Origin: Deltaproteobacteria bacterium
Lineage (GTDB): Bacteria; Desulfobacterota_D; UBA1144; Nemesobacterales; CSP1-2
Length of the DNA stretch: 55,498 nt
Assembly (NCBI GenBank): GCA_016187835.1
Contig: JACPIY010000004.1
Location: 1 to 55,498 of the forward strand
Reading direction: 5' to 3'
Shown: positions 42,373-49,820 of the stretch, piece by piece
Layout: each line of letters begins with the position of its first letter
Numbering within the stretch: the first letter of the stretch is position 1
Made by a program: the position numbers and the translations under genes
The notes under the pieces: model-generated
Told to the model about the DNA's origin: nothing
The model's database searches: none
What the model saw: the letters and a program-made list of their open reading frames with translations, nothing else

Positions 42373-43073
42373 ATTTTCACCTCCCCTTGCATAATATTTC
42401 TGTATTCATCAGATATTATATCCTCAAAAGCTTTTTTTATGTAATTATGAGAATTTTCTATATATAATTCTAATTTTGAAACCTCTGGATTTCCTTCAAA
42501 ATAAAAGTCAAAATCCAAGAGAATTGCTTCCACTTGTGTCTCCTTTGTTAATTTTGCTAACCCTATTGCTGTTCTCAGTTTACCATCACCTATTTTTGAT
42601 AAAAGGCCGGTTTCGAGGGCTTCAAAATTAGATGGGATTGAATCAGGAAGTATATAACCAAATTTTAAATAGTTATGAATAGGAACAGTGTCATTTTTTC
42701 TCTCTAAAGGTATGTAATTTATATACCTTAGGCCAGTCCTTTTTAAAAATTTAATTTTATATAATTGGCAAAATAATTCTAAATATTCTATGGCTTTGTT
42801 TCTAAATACCTTAAATCCTGCATATTTTTTTGTATGATATGAAAAAGTATTTACTGAAAAGTTAATTATCTCAGAGTGGTCATCATTTCTAAATGAGTAA
42901 GGCTGTAGTGAATAGGATTTTCCAACTTCGTATGGAGGTACGAAAATATTCGAGAAATTACTCCTTATTTTTTCATAATATTCATCCCTTTTGCATTCAA
43001 TCGACAACTCAGCGGGAAATCTTATTTCAAAAATCGCTTCGTCTAATGGTGCATTAGGGTAAATATCGTTCAT
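42369..43073 (-). CDS. TIGR04255-family protein
   Basis: A 234-residue protein whose NAPLDEAIFEIRFP start and FLKRTGLRYINYIPL middle match the sporadically distributed TIGR04255 family. Its biochemical role is unknown. The second half has FDFYFEGNPEVSKLELYIENSHNYIKKAFEDIIS, which resembles the family's conserved C-terminal helix. It begins a coupled operon with the unknown 222-residue gene and the PIN gene, inside a mobile element. A defence or addiction role is suggested by context only. Confidence 0.75.
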   Translation of the reverse strand: MNDIYPNAPLDEAIFEIRFPAELSIECKRDEYYEKIRSNFSNIFVPPYEVGKSYSLQPYSFRNDDHSEIINFSVNTFSYHTKKYAGFKVFRNKAIEYLELFCQLYKIKFLKRTGLRYINYIPLERKNDTVPIHNYLKFGYILPDSIPSNFEALETGLLSKIGDGKLRTAIGLAKLTKETQVEAILLDFDFYFEGNPEVSKLELYIENSHNYIKKAFEDIISDEYRNIMQGEVKI

Positions 43074-43386
43074 GATTTCCTAAATAAGAGAAAGAATTTC
43101 GTTACTTACCTTAAATTACATCATTTTTCGAATATTTCAATTACCACCTTCAGTCCTCTAAATCCAATCCTAAAACAAAAACCTTTTTATTTCTTGTTTA
43201 TTTTTGTTGAAACTTATTTGCTTAACCAATTATTGGAAAATAAAACTAGGTCAAATTTTGCATAAAGTTAATAACAAAAGCCTTGTTATAAGTGTATTGT
43301 GTGTGTTATTAATAATCAGACTTTTTTGTGATAATCTTCGCTTTAACCCATAAAGCCTTACAGAATCGAAAATCGAGGTTAATGGA
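43074..43386. other. Divergent intergenic region in the element
   Basis: This 313-base AT-rich gap separates the minus-strand TIGR04255 gene from the + strand gene at 43387. It holds an inverted repeat ATAACAA (43271-43277) / TTGTTAT (43283-43289), a possible operator. I see no small gene and no convincing promoter. Confidence 0.4.
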
Positions 43387-44112
43387 ATGGAACAACAAGA
43401 ACAACAAAAAAATGCTGGAGAAATAGCATTTGAAGGCATACAAGAAATGCTTTCTAGAAGTAGAGGTTGGGGGTTAATCAAAGAAGAGTTTAATTTTTTA
43501 TACAAATCTAAATGGAATCTTGACTCATTCTACGGGAGTGAATTTCTTAACCTTTACGGCTATTCATGGAGGGGAATAATTGTATGTGCCACCGAAGGGT
43601 ATGAGTTTGTCCCAGAAAGGAGGCTTAGTGAAAGGTTTTATCTCAAGCCAGGTTGTCGATATAATGTAAGAGACGCATACTCTTTTTGTAAACCATTTGA
43701 TGATAAGATAGTGTTACCAAGTACGACCTTTATGAATTTTGCTAAAACTTTTTGGACCTTTCACGTTGTACGTATGGATTTACGCAAAACTAACCTTAGT
43801 GACTATGCGATTTATAAGTTCTTATTTAAATTAGAAACTGATTTAGCTAACGTATTCTTTCCTAGACCAGAGATTCCCATGAGAAAATATTTACATTTGA
43901 ATGTAAACCACATCCCTTTACCAGTGATAGCTCTACAAGGAGCCCAACGCGAAGTCATTATTGAATCTGGAGCTAGCATTGATGTTGATGAGTTTTTTAC
44001 TAATAATCCAATCTTTGAGGGACATATAGACTATTGGAGTCAATACGCATACGAAGATGATCAAGGTTTTCTTAAGAAAACCGGGAAAAAACTGAAGGAT
44101 ATTTTGTTCTAA
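43387..44112 (+). CDS. Unknown protein of the element
   Basis: A 241-residue protein I do not recognise. It starts with a Gln/Glu-rich helix, then contains WGLIKEEFNFLYKSKWNLDSFYGSEFLNLYGYSW and RPEIPMRKYLHLNVNHIPLPVIA. It is rich in aromatic residues, has no signal peptide, and looks globular and cytoplasmic. GAGGTTAATGGA precedes the ATG. It is the only intact gene of the element on the + strand and is divergent from the TIGR04255 operon. Confidence 0.65.
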   Translation: MEQQEQQKNAGEIAFEGIQEMLSRSRGWGLIKEEFNFLYKSKWNLDSFYGSEFLNLYGYSWRGIIVCATEGYEFVPERRLSERFYLKPGCRYNVRDAYSFCKPFDDKIVLPSTTFMNFAKTFWTFHVVRMDLRKTNLSDYAIYKFLFKLETDLANVFFPRPEIPMRKYLHLNVNHIPLPVIALQGAQREVIIESGASIDVDEFFTNNPIFEGHIDYWSQYAYEDDQGFLKKTGKKLKDILF

Positions 44113-44136
44113 AAACTATGATTAGAATCTTCATTC

Positions 44137-44592
44137 TTAATACGTTTCAGGCAAAAGATTACATATATAACAACTTTTAGGATCATGATCGGGGTCAGTT
44201 CTAACCTGCCTATGGTGTTTTGACCAAAGTTGATAATTCGGGTCTGCTTTTAACCTTAATATTTCTTCATTCTGCCTCCTTAGCTCTCTTTGTTGATTTT
44301 CAATCTCTGTTCTTCTTTTTAACTCTTCTTGCCATTTTCTCTCTTTTTCTCTAATTTCTAACCTCTCTCGTTCCTCTTCTTCAGGCGTAAGGTCAGGAAC
44401 TATAGAATCAATTATCTCTTTGATTTCCTGCTTTTTACGCTTATCCTCTTCTATATACTTGGGAAGGAAAGCTTTTAGTGCTTCTGTAATTGTCCTCGAT
44501 TTATTTCCTCCAAAATAGACAAAACTAAATTTCTCTAACTCAAGTACTAGGTCTCTTTATAAGGACAAGCTAATTACTTTTACATTTCTCAT
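44137..44592 (-). pseudogene. Coiled-coil gene interrupted by a stop at codon 12
   Basis: The frame starts at an ATG (44592) that overlaps the stop of the 61-residue gene as ATGA, but reaches TAA (44557-44559) after 11 codons. It then runs open for 139 codons to 44137. The encoded protein has a TITEALKAFLPKYIEED start, a charged coiled coil (Glu/Arg/Lys, about residues 55-105) and a C-terminal HHRQVRTDPDHD with CYIC. The long frame has no ATG, GTG or TTG near its beginning. I read it as a decayed gene; readthrough is possible. Family unknown. Confidence 0.6.
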
Positions 44593-44774
44593 TCTTCGTT
44601 TTCCACTTCATCAATGATACTTAACAATTTTAGAACTTCTGCTTTCTCTTGTTTCTCAATAAAACTTCTTAGGCCATAATGATAAACATATACTTTTCCA
44701 TCTTTCAAAAAAATCTCAAAATGCTTATTGTTATAGTCGTCTCTAATGGTTGCTCTAAGTTCTATTTGATTCAT
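44589..44774 (-). CDS. Small unknown protein
   Basis: A 61-residue charged protein: MNQIELRATIRDDYNN, a beta-like FEIFLKDGKVYVYHYG middle and a C-terminal helix EKAEVLKLLSIIDEVENEE. It overlaps the next (interrupted) frame by 4 nt, which suggests both were real, coupled genes. No family recognised. Confidence 0.5.
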   Translation of the reverse strand: MNQIELRATIRDDYNNKHFEIFLKDGKVYVYHYGLRSFIEKQEKAEVLKLLSIIDEVENEE

Positions 44775-44907
44775 GTATCATTCAAAACAATTATTTCCTT
44801 AATTTTCACAGCATCTTAGCTTTACACGAGAAATCCCCCTCTACTATATATTTTCTTTTCTCCTCTTTCTTACCGATATCTAGTGTAAAGCAGTTTGTGA
44901 AAAAATA

Positions 44908-46029
44908 TTATATTTCATCTGCTGTAAAGCCTGCTCCTGCTAGGGTCTCATGAAAATCAAAGTTTATTCCCCACTCATAGGGGGTAGTCTGTGCGGTCTC
45001 AACTGCATTCTTACCGCCTTCAAATCTACGGTCTGCAATACGTAGGACGTGTAGGTCTTCAAGAATTATTCGGGTTGTGGTAACTGGATAGCGTATTTTG
45101 TCAGCAACTTCTCTTGTTTTAAGCCAATCGTCAGTAAGCAGGACTTTTATAGCTATCTTTCTTTGGTTGGGGATTGTATCAAGAGCTATTTTTCTTAGAA
45201 CTCGATATTCATCTTCGGTAATCTGAGATTTATTTCTTACCAGGGCAAGTCCACAGGCTAAGAGTTTAAATTGTTTTGCAAGTCTAGTCGGCAATTCTGG
45301 ATCGGGAACATATTTTATAATCTTGTCTCCCGTTCCTTCTCTTGGGACTGAGCTTCTTGATAAGGCTGTAGTGTCAGCAAGATAAATTATCTTCTCTTCT
45401 ATTTCTTCGGGACAGTCAGGAAGCTTATCAACCCTTTGGAACTGGTTTAGGAACTTCCTCATGATTTTGTTTAATTCATTTCTCATATCTTTTTCCTTAC
45501 CTGTATTTCTCAAGGCTTGCCGGGTCATAGATTTTCGGTTTTCGTGTATGGTACGATATAAAATAAACCTCTCTCCCAAAACCTGCTTAACAAGAAGGCT
45601 ATCATCTATAACAATAGTAACACCTGCTAAGAATCCAACATGACCTTTCCATCTAAAAACCTTTCCAGTTCCAAAAGCTTTTTCATATTTACCGTCATAA
45701 ATTTCTCTAAGTTGTGCTAGTATTTCAGCCTTATCATCAGCTCTCATTTCTAAAACGGTTGTAAAGTCTTTCATCACAAGAACATGATTAGAAAGCTTGG
45801 GTAAAAGGCTTGCTTCAATATTACCTTTCTGACCGCTAATCAAAGTTGCTTTTGTAAGATTTGATAGAAAATATATATCTTTACCCCCATCTAGAGAACG
45901 CAGAAGCTCGGTCTTAGCTCCACTAGACGGGGCAACTATGAGAAGCCAGAGCTGGTCGGCATCTACAAAATAATTTGCTACAACAACGGCTAAAGCAACA
46001 TCAATTAAATCAGCATCATTAAGATACAA
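44908..46029 (-). CDS. Helicase-like P-loop ATPase, possibly missing its N-terminus
   Basis: A 373-residue protein with a degenerate Walker A APSSGAKTELLRSL (about residues 33-46), VLVMKDFTTVL as Walker B, AQLREIYDGKYEKAFGTG and VGFLAGVTIVID, the pattern of plasmid/phage primase-helicase ATPases. The C-terminal 80 residues form a winged helix (TREVADKIRYPVTTTRIILEDL). The first NTG is a TTG at 46029. The same frame is open 17 codons further upstream (KKISLDNVKEVFKKW), matching what such proteins have there, but no ATG is found. The 5' end seems lost or the start is unusual. It is probably the replication or DNA-processing protein of the element. Confidence 0.75.
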   Translation of the reverse strand: MYLNDADLIDVALAVVVANYFVDADQLWLLIVAPSSGAKTELLRSLDGGKDIYFLSNLTKATLISGQKGNIEASLLPKLSNHVLVMKDFTTVLEMRADDKAEILAQLREIYDGKYEKAFGTGKVFRWKGHVGFLAGVTIVIDDSLLVKQVLGERFILYRTIHENRKSMTRQALRNTGKEKDMRNELNKIMRKFLNQFQRVDKLPDCPEEIEEKIIYLADTTALSRSSVPREGTGDKIIKYVPDPELPTRLAKQFKLLACGLALVRNKSQITEDEYRVLRKIALDTIPNQRKIAIKVLLTDDWLKTREVADKIRYPVTTTRIILEDLHVLRIADRRFEGGKNAVETAQTTPYEWGINFDFHETLAGAGFTADEI

Positions 46030-46117
46030 CCATTTTTTGAAAACTTCCTTTACATTATCTAAAGAAATCTTCTTTTCATTTTAACATTTCCAATCTATAT
46101 AATAAAAGTAAGTTCCA

Positions 46118-46489
46118 TTAACCCTTAGAACTTTTCTCATTTTTTGTGCTAACGTTTTTGCTAACAAAATTTTCTGAATTTTGGTTATCCAGGGTAGAAA
46201 CTGCCTTCTTAAGTGCTTCGGGTGTAGGGTGAGAATATCTCATTGTCATATGGATAGACGAATGTCCTAGTAGCTTAGAAACAGTGACAAGGTCAACCCC
46301 GGAAAGTACAAGTCTAGTAGCAAAAGTGTGTCTAAGGTCATGAAATCTAAGGTTTTTTATGTTGGCTTTTCTGCAAGAATTGTAAAAAGAAGTTCTTATA
46401 TCTCTTAATGGTTTGCCTTGGAAAGTGAAAACATGGTGGGTTCCTTCATGGTGCCGAAGGGGGGATTTGAACCCCCACGAGATTGCTCC
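46118..46489 (-). CDS. Tyrosine integrase, C-terminal part (IntC) starting in the att repeat
   Basis: The frame encodes the second half of the catalytic domain: His51 and Arg54 in FHDLRHTFATRL, His77 in LLGHSSI and the nucleophile Tyr86 in MTMRYSH. The first 17 residues translate the tRNA repeat (AISWGFK to PLRHHEG), in the same frame as the end of IntN. The only start is a GTG inside the tRNA sequence without a ribosome site, so expression in the integrated state is doubtful. Joined to IntN through the repeat it gives a 408-residue integrase with all catalytic residues (Arg203, Lys228, His335, Arg338, His361, Tyr370). Confidence 0.9.
   Translation of the reverse strand, partial: GAISWGFKSPLRHHEGTHHVFTFQGKPLRDIRTSFYNSCRKANIKNLRFHDLRHTFATRLVLSGVDLVTVSKLLGHSSIHMTMRYSHPTPEALKKAVSTLDNQNSENFVSKNVSTKNEKSSKG
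46147..46182. repeat. Candidate integrase arm-type site, right
   Basis: TGCTAAC at 46147-46153 and 46159-46165, followed by AAAATTTT and GAATTTT, matching the left copy at 39868-39902. It lies about 260 bp inside the right repeat, near the end of IntC, where it is translated as NFVSKNVS. Confidence 0.6.
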
Positions 46490-46508
46490 CACTGGATCCT
46501 GAATCCAG
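46443..46508. repeat. Right attachment site (66-bp direct repeat inside tRNA-Leu)
   Basis: This copy keeps the acceptor pairing and forms the 3' two thirds of the working tRNA-Leu gene. The repeat starts at the 5' side of the anticodon stem, the usual crossover region for integrases that use tRNA anticodon loops. Confidence 0.93.
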
Positions 46509-46536
46509 CGCGTCTGCCAAATTCCGCCACTTCGGC
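46449..46536 (-). tRNA. tRNA-Leu (anticodon CAG)
   Basis: An 88-nt class II tRNA. GCCGAAG pairs with CTTCGGC, the discriminator is A, and CCA is encoded. The anticodon stem CTGGA/TCCAG holds loop TTCAGGA with CAG. The TTC arm is GGGGG-TTCAAAT-CCCCC, and a variable arm is present. The 5' part (46509-46536) is chromosomal and the 3' part is supplied by the att repeat of the element. Downstream, the mature 3' end runs directly into the IntC coding sequence. Confidence 0.96.
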
Positions 46537-46589
46537 ACTAGAAAATCATGAAACCAAAACCATAAAACGTACATCAAAACGTATATCAT

Positions 46590-46618
46590 AACATAGTAAA
46601 TTATTTTATTAATATCAA
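46590..46618 (-). promoter_or_regulatory. Promoter of tRNA-Leu
   Basis: On the minus strand TTGATA (46613-46618) and TATGTT (46590-46595) are 17 bp apart. The start, near 46583, lies about 47 nt before the tRNA. Transcription from here would also read into the IntC segment. Confidence 0.6.
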
Positions 46619-46724
46619 GACTTTGATGGAAAGTGGATTTATTTAACTGGATAACCCCGAGAGCTTATTGGGAGGAACATAGAGGCAACATGGATCTTAC
46701 AACGGGCAATTTATCTGGTTCAAA

Positions 46725-47876
46725 CTAAGCCATCTCTTCCTTCTCTGAAACCAGCCTATTTAGAATTTCTTTTTGAATGTCCTCAATTTGAACTTTAACC
46801 CGAGCAATTTCCTCTGTGGATTTTCCTCTTTCTCTGCATTCTTCAAAAAGAATATCAAGTTTTGAGATTATCTGTCTTAGCTTTGTCTGTGCTTCTATGT
46901 TTGCCTTAATAAACATCTCCTCATCATCCCACGGACGTTTTGCATAGGACTCGAGTTCCTTTGCTTGAATGAGTAGTTCTCGCATACGGTCTCTATAGCC
47001 GTGAAGGGATTGATAGATTACGGCCTGTATTTCTCCCCTTTCCCCAGGGGCGCGCCAAAGCACGTTTTCGAGAATACCGAGATCGCCCTCTTCGACTTCG
47101 CTTCTTCCATCAAGATAAGCCTTAGACTTGAGGACCAAAACCGATTGCTTATAGCGTCTATCCGAAAGAACAATTCCCTTCTTTCTTAGCTCGCCTCTTA
47201 TTCGAGAGATGAGTTTCAGTATATGAGATGGGATACGGACATCTCGCATTTCGGATTGGCAGCGGTTAAGTTCCTCTAGTGCTATTGTGTTTTTTTCACT
47301 TTCTGCTACTTCTCCCTGTATCATCTTTAAGAACCGAAAGTCCTCTTTTATGTAATCCAGAACGTATCTTAACAAAAACCTGTCGTAGAGCGCTTCTAGC
47401 TCATCCTCTTCCGATGGAAGCTCATTACTTGCTCCAAAGAGCGTAATGAGGGGTGCTTGAATTGCTTCCCTGCCATTGTAAAAGAGCCTTTCATTCATGA
47501 TTGTAAGAAGGGTATTAAGTATAGAAGAACTTGCCTTAAAAACCTCATCCAGAAAAGAAATGTGAGCCTCTGGGAGTTTTCCACTTGTTACCCTTCTATA
47601 TTCATCATTCTCAAGCCCCTTAAGACTTACTGCACCAAATATCTCCTCAGGAGTAGTAAATTTTGTAAGAAGCCACTGGAAGTATTTCCCTCCTCCAATT
47701 CTGCTACAGATTTCATGAACTAGTAAGGACTTTGCAGTACCGGGAGGACCAATAAAAAGCACATGATTACCGGAAAGAAGAGCGCAAAAAGTACCCTCTA
47801 TGACCTCTTCTCTTTCGAAAAATTTCCCCTTTAACTCTTCCTTTATCTTTTTTATCTTTTCTACCGTTCTTTCCAT
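46725..47876 (-). CDS. RavA/MoxR-type AAA+ ATPase
   Basis: A 383-residue MoxR-family ATPase. Walker A is GPPGTAKS (about residues 43-50), Walker B is ISFLDEVFKAS, sensor 1 is ITLFGASNELP and LYDRFLLRYVLDYI holds the Arg finger region. The C-terminus (about 290-383) is helical, as in RavA. MoxR ATPases usually act with a VWA-domain partner; none adjoins. The start overlaps the gspK stop by 16 nt, so it is the last gene of the secretion operon. Its role there is unknown. Confidence 0.88.
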   Translation of the reverse strand: MERTVEKIKKIKEELKGKFFEREEVIEGTFCALLSGNHVLFIGPPGTAKSLLVHEICSRIGGGKYFQWLLTKFTTPEEIFGAVSLKGLENDEYRRVTSGKLPEAHISFLDEVFKASSSILNTLLTIMNERLFYNGREAIQAPLITLFGASNELPSEEDELEALYDRFLLRYVLDYIKEDFRFLKMIQGEVAESEKNTIALEELNRCQSEMRDVRIPSHILKLISRIRGELRKKGIVLSDRRYKQSVLVLKSKAYLDGRSEVEEGDLGILENVLWRAPGERGEIQAVIYQSLHGYRDRMRELLIQAKELESYAKRPWDDEEMFIKANIEAQTKLRQIISKLDILFEECRERGKSTEEIARVKVQIEDIQKEILNRLVSEKEEMA

Positions 47877-48961
47877 GAAATAATTCTTACATTGCTTGAT
47901 TCGCCAGAGTTGCTTTTTCTTATAACCGCTTTAATAACACCAACTGTGGAATTTTCTCCTCCGAGGTTACCAACGGATGTTACTGAGAATACATCACTTT
48001 CCCCCGAGTTCAAAACCACGCCGGTTAAACCCGCGCTGATTTGACGTTCTCGAGCAATGCTCTGTGCTATTTCTCTTACTTTTGTTTGTTTAATTATGGG
48101 TTCGACCTCTCTTGCTTCTATTACAGCTTCAGCAATACTTTCTGCAACATCATCCGGTAAATCCTCTGAAGACCTGCTTTCTTGTCCCCGTACAGCCGAG
48201 ACTGCCGCAGCTTTTATTGCAGCCATCATAACAACCCTTGGTGCAGTGCTAAAATTTACCCTTTTGTCCTTAGGGTAAACCGTGACGTAGTCTTTTATTT
48301 TATCGAAAAACTCATCTTCCATTCCGTCTATCATACGAATTTCGTCAAGACTATCAAGCGGGCCATCTTTTGTACTATAGGGATTATCAAGACCTTGGTA
48401 GAAAAGTGCATTCGCTCCATTTGGGTTCTGGTCGTTTTGACTTTGTGCGCCTTCAACTGCACGATCCAGCCAGTTAATTAAGCTTGCGATAAAGCGTTCT
48501 GACAGATCGCTGTCAACCCCAAGCATCCTAAAAAGCTCTATAAGCTCTGAAAGCACCTGAAGATCGACCTGGTTTGTAGTTTGACTTACAAGCGTGTTTA
48601 GGTTTATCTTTGAGCGTTCATCAATAACCGTAATAGATACAGTGCCAGTGCCTACGGGGAAATAAGGAACTCTGATAGCCCAATAGCCCTCAGAACTTCC
48701 GCTTTGATCGCCAAACACGCTCGAGATTTCCTTTAATTCTTCGAGAGCCCGGTTCTTCATCGTTCCTGCCACAACATTTACTCCCGATTTTGCGATGTAG
48801 CGCGCCTTTATCTCATCCCTTGTATTAGCCGATATTTCGGTGTCTACCTGGGTGAAGTATATAAGGTCAACAACAAGCGTTGTAAGGATCGCAACTGTGA
48901 TAAGTACTACAACAAGCACAATGCCTCGTTCAGACTTTCCTTTCTTAGAATTGTTCCTCAT
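47861..48961 (-). CDS. gspK: Type II secretion minor pseudopilin GspK
   Basis: A 366-residue pseudopilin that caps the type II pseudopilus tip. The N-terminus KSERG|IVLVVVLITVAILTTLVVDL lacks Glu at +5, as expected for GspK. GVNVVAGTMK, ERSKINLNTLV and an SAM-like helical insert with SLDEIRMIDGM are typical. ATG 48961 is chosen; two codons upstream is only a TTG. It is separated from gspJ by 193 bp that contain a 10-bp inverted repeat. Confidence 0.88.
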   Translation of the reverse strand: MRNNSKKGKSERGIVLVVVLITVAILTTLVVDLIYFTQVDTEISANTRDEIKARYIAKSGVNVVAGTMKNRALEELKEISSVFGDQSGSSEGYWAIRVPYFPVGTGTVSITVIDERSKINLNTLVSQTTNQVDLQVLSELIELFRMLGVDSDLSERFIASLINWLDRAVEGAQSQNDQNPNGANALFYQGLDNPYSTKDGPLDSLDEIRMIDGMEDEFFDKIKDYVTVYPKDKRVNFSTAPRVVMMAAIKAAAVSAVRGQESRSSEDLPDDVAESIAEAVIEAREVEPIIKQTKVREIAQSIARERQISAGLTGVVLNSGESDVFSVTSVGNLGGENSTVGVIKAVIRKSNSGESSNVRIISWKER

Positions 48962-49098
48962 ATCCAACTTTCAACAATTACGATCTTTAGAGACAATTAT
49001 TTCATTTTCATCGGGTGTAAACCGTTTTTTGCCTCTTGAACTAAACTGCCGTAGAGTGACAAACCACCAGATAATACCGCAAACTCCCTGTATAGTTA

Positions 49099-49152
49099 AG
49101 GCGAATCTCATGAGATGTATAAGCTATCACAGAGCAAATGCAAGATTCGCCT
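49099..49152. repeat. 10-bp inverted repeat after gspJ
   Basis: AGGCGAATCT (49099-49108) and AGATTCGCCT (49143-49152) are exact complements, directly after the gspJ stop. No T-run follows on the minus strand, so it may stabilise or process the mRNA rather than end it. Confidence 0.5.
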
Positions 49153-49154
49153 CC

Positions 49155-49820
49155 TTAATTTCCAACGGGGATCAATATAAGAGAGCTAAACGTGACATCT
49201 TCTCCTCCATGACCTCTCACAGTTAGTTGTATTTCCACTGCCCTTGGGAGAGAACCAGTTAGAGTTGAATCCCATTCATCAACTAACTCCTCGCCCGACA
49301 CATAGGCCATATTAAGTTCTACTACACGCTCGCATATTGGATATTGCGTACCCGCAGAATCGATCCCGATCCTCGGATTTTCTCTCCTCATAAGAAAAAA
49401 AAGATCGCTTTTTGAAATCGGTTCTAAATAATAGCCAATTTCAGCCTGATCCGAATCTTTTGAGTTTGTGCTTGGTTCTCGTGAAAGTGAAGTAAAACTG
49501 AGTGTGCTTTGGTCTCCTTCTTTTTTGCCAATAAAATAAGGCAGAGAACCAGCCGAGGTTAAATCCGAATAGACCATTCCCCTTGGATACGCAGCTTGAA
49601 GGTCTTCAGTCATCTTTGAAAAAACAATGCTTGTCTCATGGTAGAGTTCAAGAGTGTTCTCGACACTATCTTTCGCTTTTATAACTTGGAAGAAAGAGGA
49701 ATAGAGTATTGTCAGAACCATTGATCCGATAACAATAGCAAGGATTACCTCAAGTAGAGTAAACCCTTTATCTGAAATCAGAAACCGCCAGTGTAACTTC
49801 AAAATCTTCTTTGCCTTCAT
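49155..49820 (-). CDS. gspJ: Type II secretion minor pseudopilin GspJ
   Basis: A 221-residue prepilin with a longer than usual basic leader (19 residues) before G|FTLLEVILAIVIGSMVLTILYSSFF. The SIVFSKMTEDLQAAYP continuation is typical of GspJ. The start lies 53 nt inside gspI, an overlap that implies coupling. GspJ forms the tip complex with GspI and GspK. Confidence 0.88.
   Translation of the reverse strand: MKAKKILKLHWRFLISDKGFTLLEVILAIVIGSMVLTILYSSFFQVIKAKDSVENTLELYHETSIVFSKMTEDLQAAYPRGMVYSDLTSAGSLPYFIGKKEGDQSTLSFTSLSREPSTNSKDSDQAEIGYYLEPISKSDLFFLMRRENPRIGIDSAGTQYPICERVVELNMAYVSGEELVDEWDSTLTGSLPRAVEIQLTVRGHGGEDVTFSSLILIPVGN

Larger units (their letters stand above)
39744..46508. mobile_element. 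Integrated element in tRNA-Leu(CAG) with an integrase split by its own att site
   Basis: The element is bounded by 66-bp direct repeats of the tRNA-Leu 3' part, offset 6699 bp. It has lower G+C than its surroundings. Contents from left: N-terminal integrase half and DUF6788-like gene (minus), a promoter and repeat region, PIN / unknown / TIGR04255 genes (minus), one unknown + strand gene, a decayed gene, a 61-residue gene, a helicase-like ATPase (all minus) and the C-terminal integrase half. No conjugation or capsid gene is seen. The ATPase suggests a plasmid-like replicon in the excised state; that is inferred. Confidence 0.9.

Noticed and set aside
43251-43505. A minus-strand 84-codon frame across the start of the 43387 gene
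   Set aside because: It overlaps a better-supported gene and the divergent control region; no ribosome site.
39716-46489. Two unrelated truncated integrases
   Set aside because: The halves have complementary catalytic residues, meet in the same frame through the same repeat and lie exactly at the two ends of the element, so one split gene explains them better.
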